Below are positions 62,761 to 64,000 of a stretch of 64,000 nucleotides of DNA, one piece after another. This DNA is from Nitrosomonas oligotropha (GTDB lineage Bacteria; Pseudomonadota; Gammaproteobacteria; Burkholderiales; Nitrosomonadaceae), in contig NZ_QRBZ01000012.1 of NCBI RefSeq assembly GCF_009833085.1, positions 62,001 to 126,000 on the forward strand, given 5' to 3'. Positions within the stretch are counted from its first letter, which is position 1, and each line of letters opens with the position of its first letter. The notes below the pieces were generated by a model, which made no database searches, was not told where the DNA came from, and saw only the letters and a list, made by a program, of their open reading frames with translations. The position numbers and the translations under genes were made by a program.

Positions 62761-64000
62761 ATGCTGGATCAGACCCGATCATCACCTGGAGTGTCTTTAC
62801 AGATCATACGGCACAATGCCTATGCGGCGGCCGGTTATGCGCTGTTAGGCTTCCTGGGGTTGTTGCTTGCGATTCCGCCGGGTTATGCGAGTCCGGTGTT
62901 TCCCGCCGCCGGTTTGGCGCTGGCGCTGGCGCTGGTGTCGGGATATCGCGTGTTACCGGGGATCTGGATCGGTTCGATGGGACTCAATATCTGGGTTGCA
63001 TGGAATCAGAACGATCTCACGCAAGATAGCGTCCTGATTGCCGCGTTTTTAGGCGTGGGTGCGATGCTGCAAGCGGCCATCGGGGCTTGGCTTGTGCGCC
63101 GCTGGATCAAGGATCGCTGGCAAATTTTGATGCGGGAACAAGAGATCTTCGCTTTTTTTCTGCTGGGTGGCCCGTTGTCTTGCGTGATCTCGGTCAGTAT
63201 CGCGCATCTGACGCTGTTTTTTACTGGCACTATCCAAGCGGACGATATCACTTGGTCATGGTGGAACTGGTGGGCAGGCGATACCTTCGGGGTGCTCGTT
63301 TTCGCACCGTTGGCGCTGGCTTTCTTCGGCAAGCAATCCTGCTGGAAAACGCGCAAGATCGTCATTGCACCCATTATGCTGATTCTGGTGGTGTTGATCG
63401 TGACCGGTTTCATTAACACATCGAAACTCGAAAACAGACAACAGCACGCCGAAATTCAAAGTATCGGGCAAAACATTGCCTTCCTGTTACAGGAGCGTTT
63501 CAACGCCTACAACGAAACGCTATCGGCACTGCGGCGTTTGGCCGAATTGAATCCGGCCATGAGCTACCAGCAATTCGATTACTTTACGCAGGAAATATTG
63601 CAGGAATCTCATGGTATTGCAGGACTAAGCTACAATTATCTCGTGCGTGACCGGGAGCGCGCTCTGTTCGAGCAAACTCAATCCGGAAGTATTCCCGGAA
63701 AACCGTTCCGCATAACCGAAATGGATGCGCAGGGCGAATTAACCGTTGCCAGCAAGCGGCCGGAGTATATCGTCGTGACCTATATCACGCCGCTTGGGAG
63801 CAATCAAAGAGCGATCGGTTACGATATTTATTCCGATCCCGTCCGGGCAGAAGCCATTGACCGCGCCCGCTATTCCGGCCGGCCCGCGGCCACGGGTTTG
63901 ATCAATCTGGTGCAGGATCAACAGAATAAAGCGGGCATATTGGTACTGCATCCCGCTTACCGCCAGAATTTTGATCACAGCGGCCCGGAGTATTCCGCGG
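62761..64000 (+). CDS. MASE1-domain membrane sensor, 3' end outside window
   Basis: The frame is open to the window edge, giving 413 residues. The N-terminal part is a MASE1 domain (about 15-215): eight hydrophobic helices, YASPVFPAAGLALALAL, GIWIGSMGLNIWVAW and WWNWWAGDTFGVLVFAPLAL. A periplasmic CHASE-type sensor domain follows (about 230 on: NIAFLLQERFNAYNETLSALRRLAELNP, LSYNYLVRDRERALFEQ, RPEYIVVTYITPLG). Such proteins continue into histidine-kinase or GGDEF/EAL output, which lies outside. The start at ATG 62761 has no clear ribosome site. Confidence 0.85.
   Translation, partial: MLDQTRSSPGVSLQIIRHNAYAAAGYALLGFLGLLLAIPPGYASPVFPAAGLALALALVSGYRVLPGIWIGSMGLNIWVAWNQNDLTQDSVLIAAFLGVGAMLQAAIGAWLVRRWIKDRWQILMREQEIFAFFLLGGPLSCVISVSIAHLTLFFTGTIQADDITWSWWNWWAGDTFGVLVFAPLALAFFGKQSCWKTRKIVIAPIMLILVVLIVTGFINTSKLENRQQHAEIQSIGQNIAFLLQERFNAYNETLSALRRLAELNPAMSYQQFDYFTQEILQESHGIAGLSYNYLVRDRERALFEQTQSGSIPGKPFRITEMDAQGELTVASKRPEYIVVTYITPLGSNQRAIGYDIYSDPVRAEAIDRARYSGRPAATGLINLVQDQQNKAGILVLHPAYRQNFDHSGPEYSA

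Noticed and set aside
63006-63419. Leftward frame at the right edge
   Set aside because: Antisense to the MASE1 domain, which has clear membrane helices and family motifs.

Overview
The window looks like chromosomal DNA of a betaproteobacterium, most likely an ammonia oxidiser of the Nitrosomonas/Nitrosomonadaceae type. The grounds are PEP-CTERM exported proteins, gene order typical of Betaproteobacteria (rplM-rpsI-argC-bactofilin-erpA beside anmK-M23 peptidase-tyrS; ftsK-lolA-rarA-serS; ampG-xth beside pyrE) and moderate G+C with frequent GTG/TTG starts. The genus is an inference; no rRNA or tRNA gene is present to settle it. I saw no insertion sequence, CRISPR array, integrase or tRNA gene.

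Layout. 0-2.7 kb: a cut-off secreted VWA protein and a class V aminotransferase. 2.7-9 kb: a surface-polysaccharide block (WecA/WbpL-like initiating transferase, WbpM/CapD-type epimerase-dehydratase, an ABC exporter whose ATPase motifs are almost all lost, rmlA and rmlC). 9-23 kb: housekeeping (radA, a ceramidase-like membrane protein, rhlE, tyrS, M23 peptidase, anmK, erpA, bactofilin, argC, rpsI, rplM, glnS). 23-25 kb: a TetR-like regulator and a PEP-CTERM protein. 25-34.5 kb: an accessory stretch with a TIR-NTPase-TPR protein, then tex, then an A+T-rich block with a RloC/PrrC-like anticodon-nuclease candidate flanked by two tiny overlapping ORFs, then a Fic protein. 34.5-42 kb: rdgC, serS, rarA, lolA, ftsK. 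42-49 kb: a degenerate GGDEF protein, an RDD protein, a Fur-controlled tonB-exbB-exbD operon and a P-type ATPase. 49-56.7 kb: photolyase, epimerase, cobS, zapE, ampG, xth, pyrE. 56.8-61.8 kb: a PEP-CTERM protein, a toxin-antitoxin pair and a large membrane NACHT NTPase in A+T-rich DNA. 61.8-64 kb: a bacterioferritin lacking the heme-ligand Met, and the start of a MASE1 sensor.

How the genes fit together. Cell-wall recycling is represented twice (AmpG imports anhydromuropeptides, AnmK phosphorylates anhMurNAc). Iron handling is represented by TonB-ExbBD and Bfr, with a Fur box lying inside the tonB promoter. Three large NTPase proteins of kinds associated with phage defence (TIR-STAND-TPR, RloC-like, NACHT) sit singly among housekeeping genes within about 36 kb, two of them in visibly A+T-richer DNA. 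That suggests separate acquisitions rather than one island. The strongest candidates for undescribed biology are the RloC-like gene with its coupled small ORFs, the TIR protein with near-identical 138-bp repeats, the TA-NACHT cluster, and the exporter that kept its fold but lost its ATPase residues. All coordinates and translations were read by eye; no database search was run.
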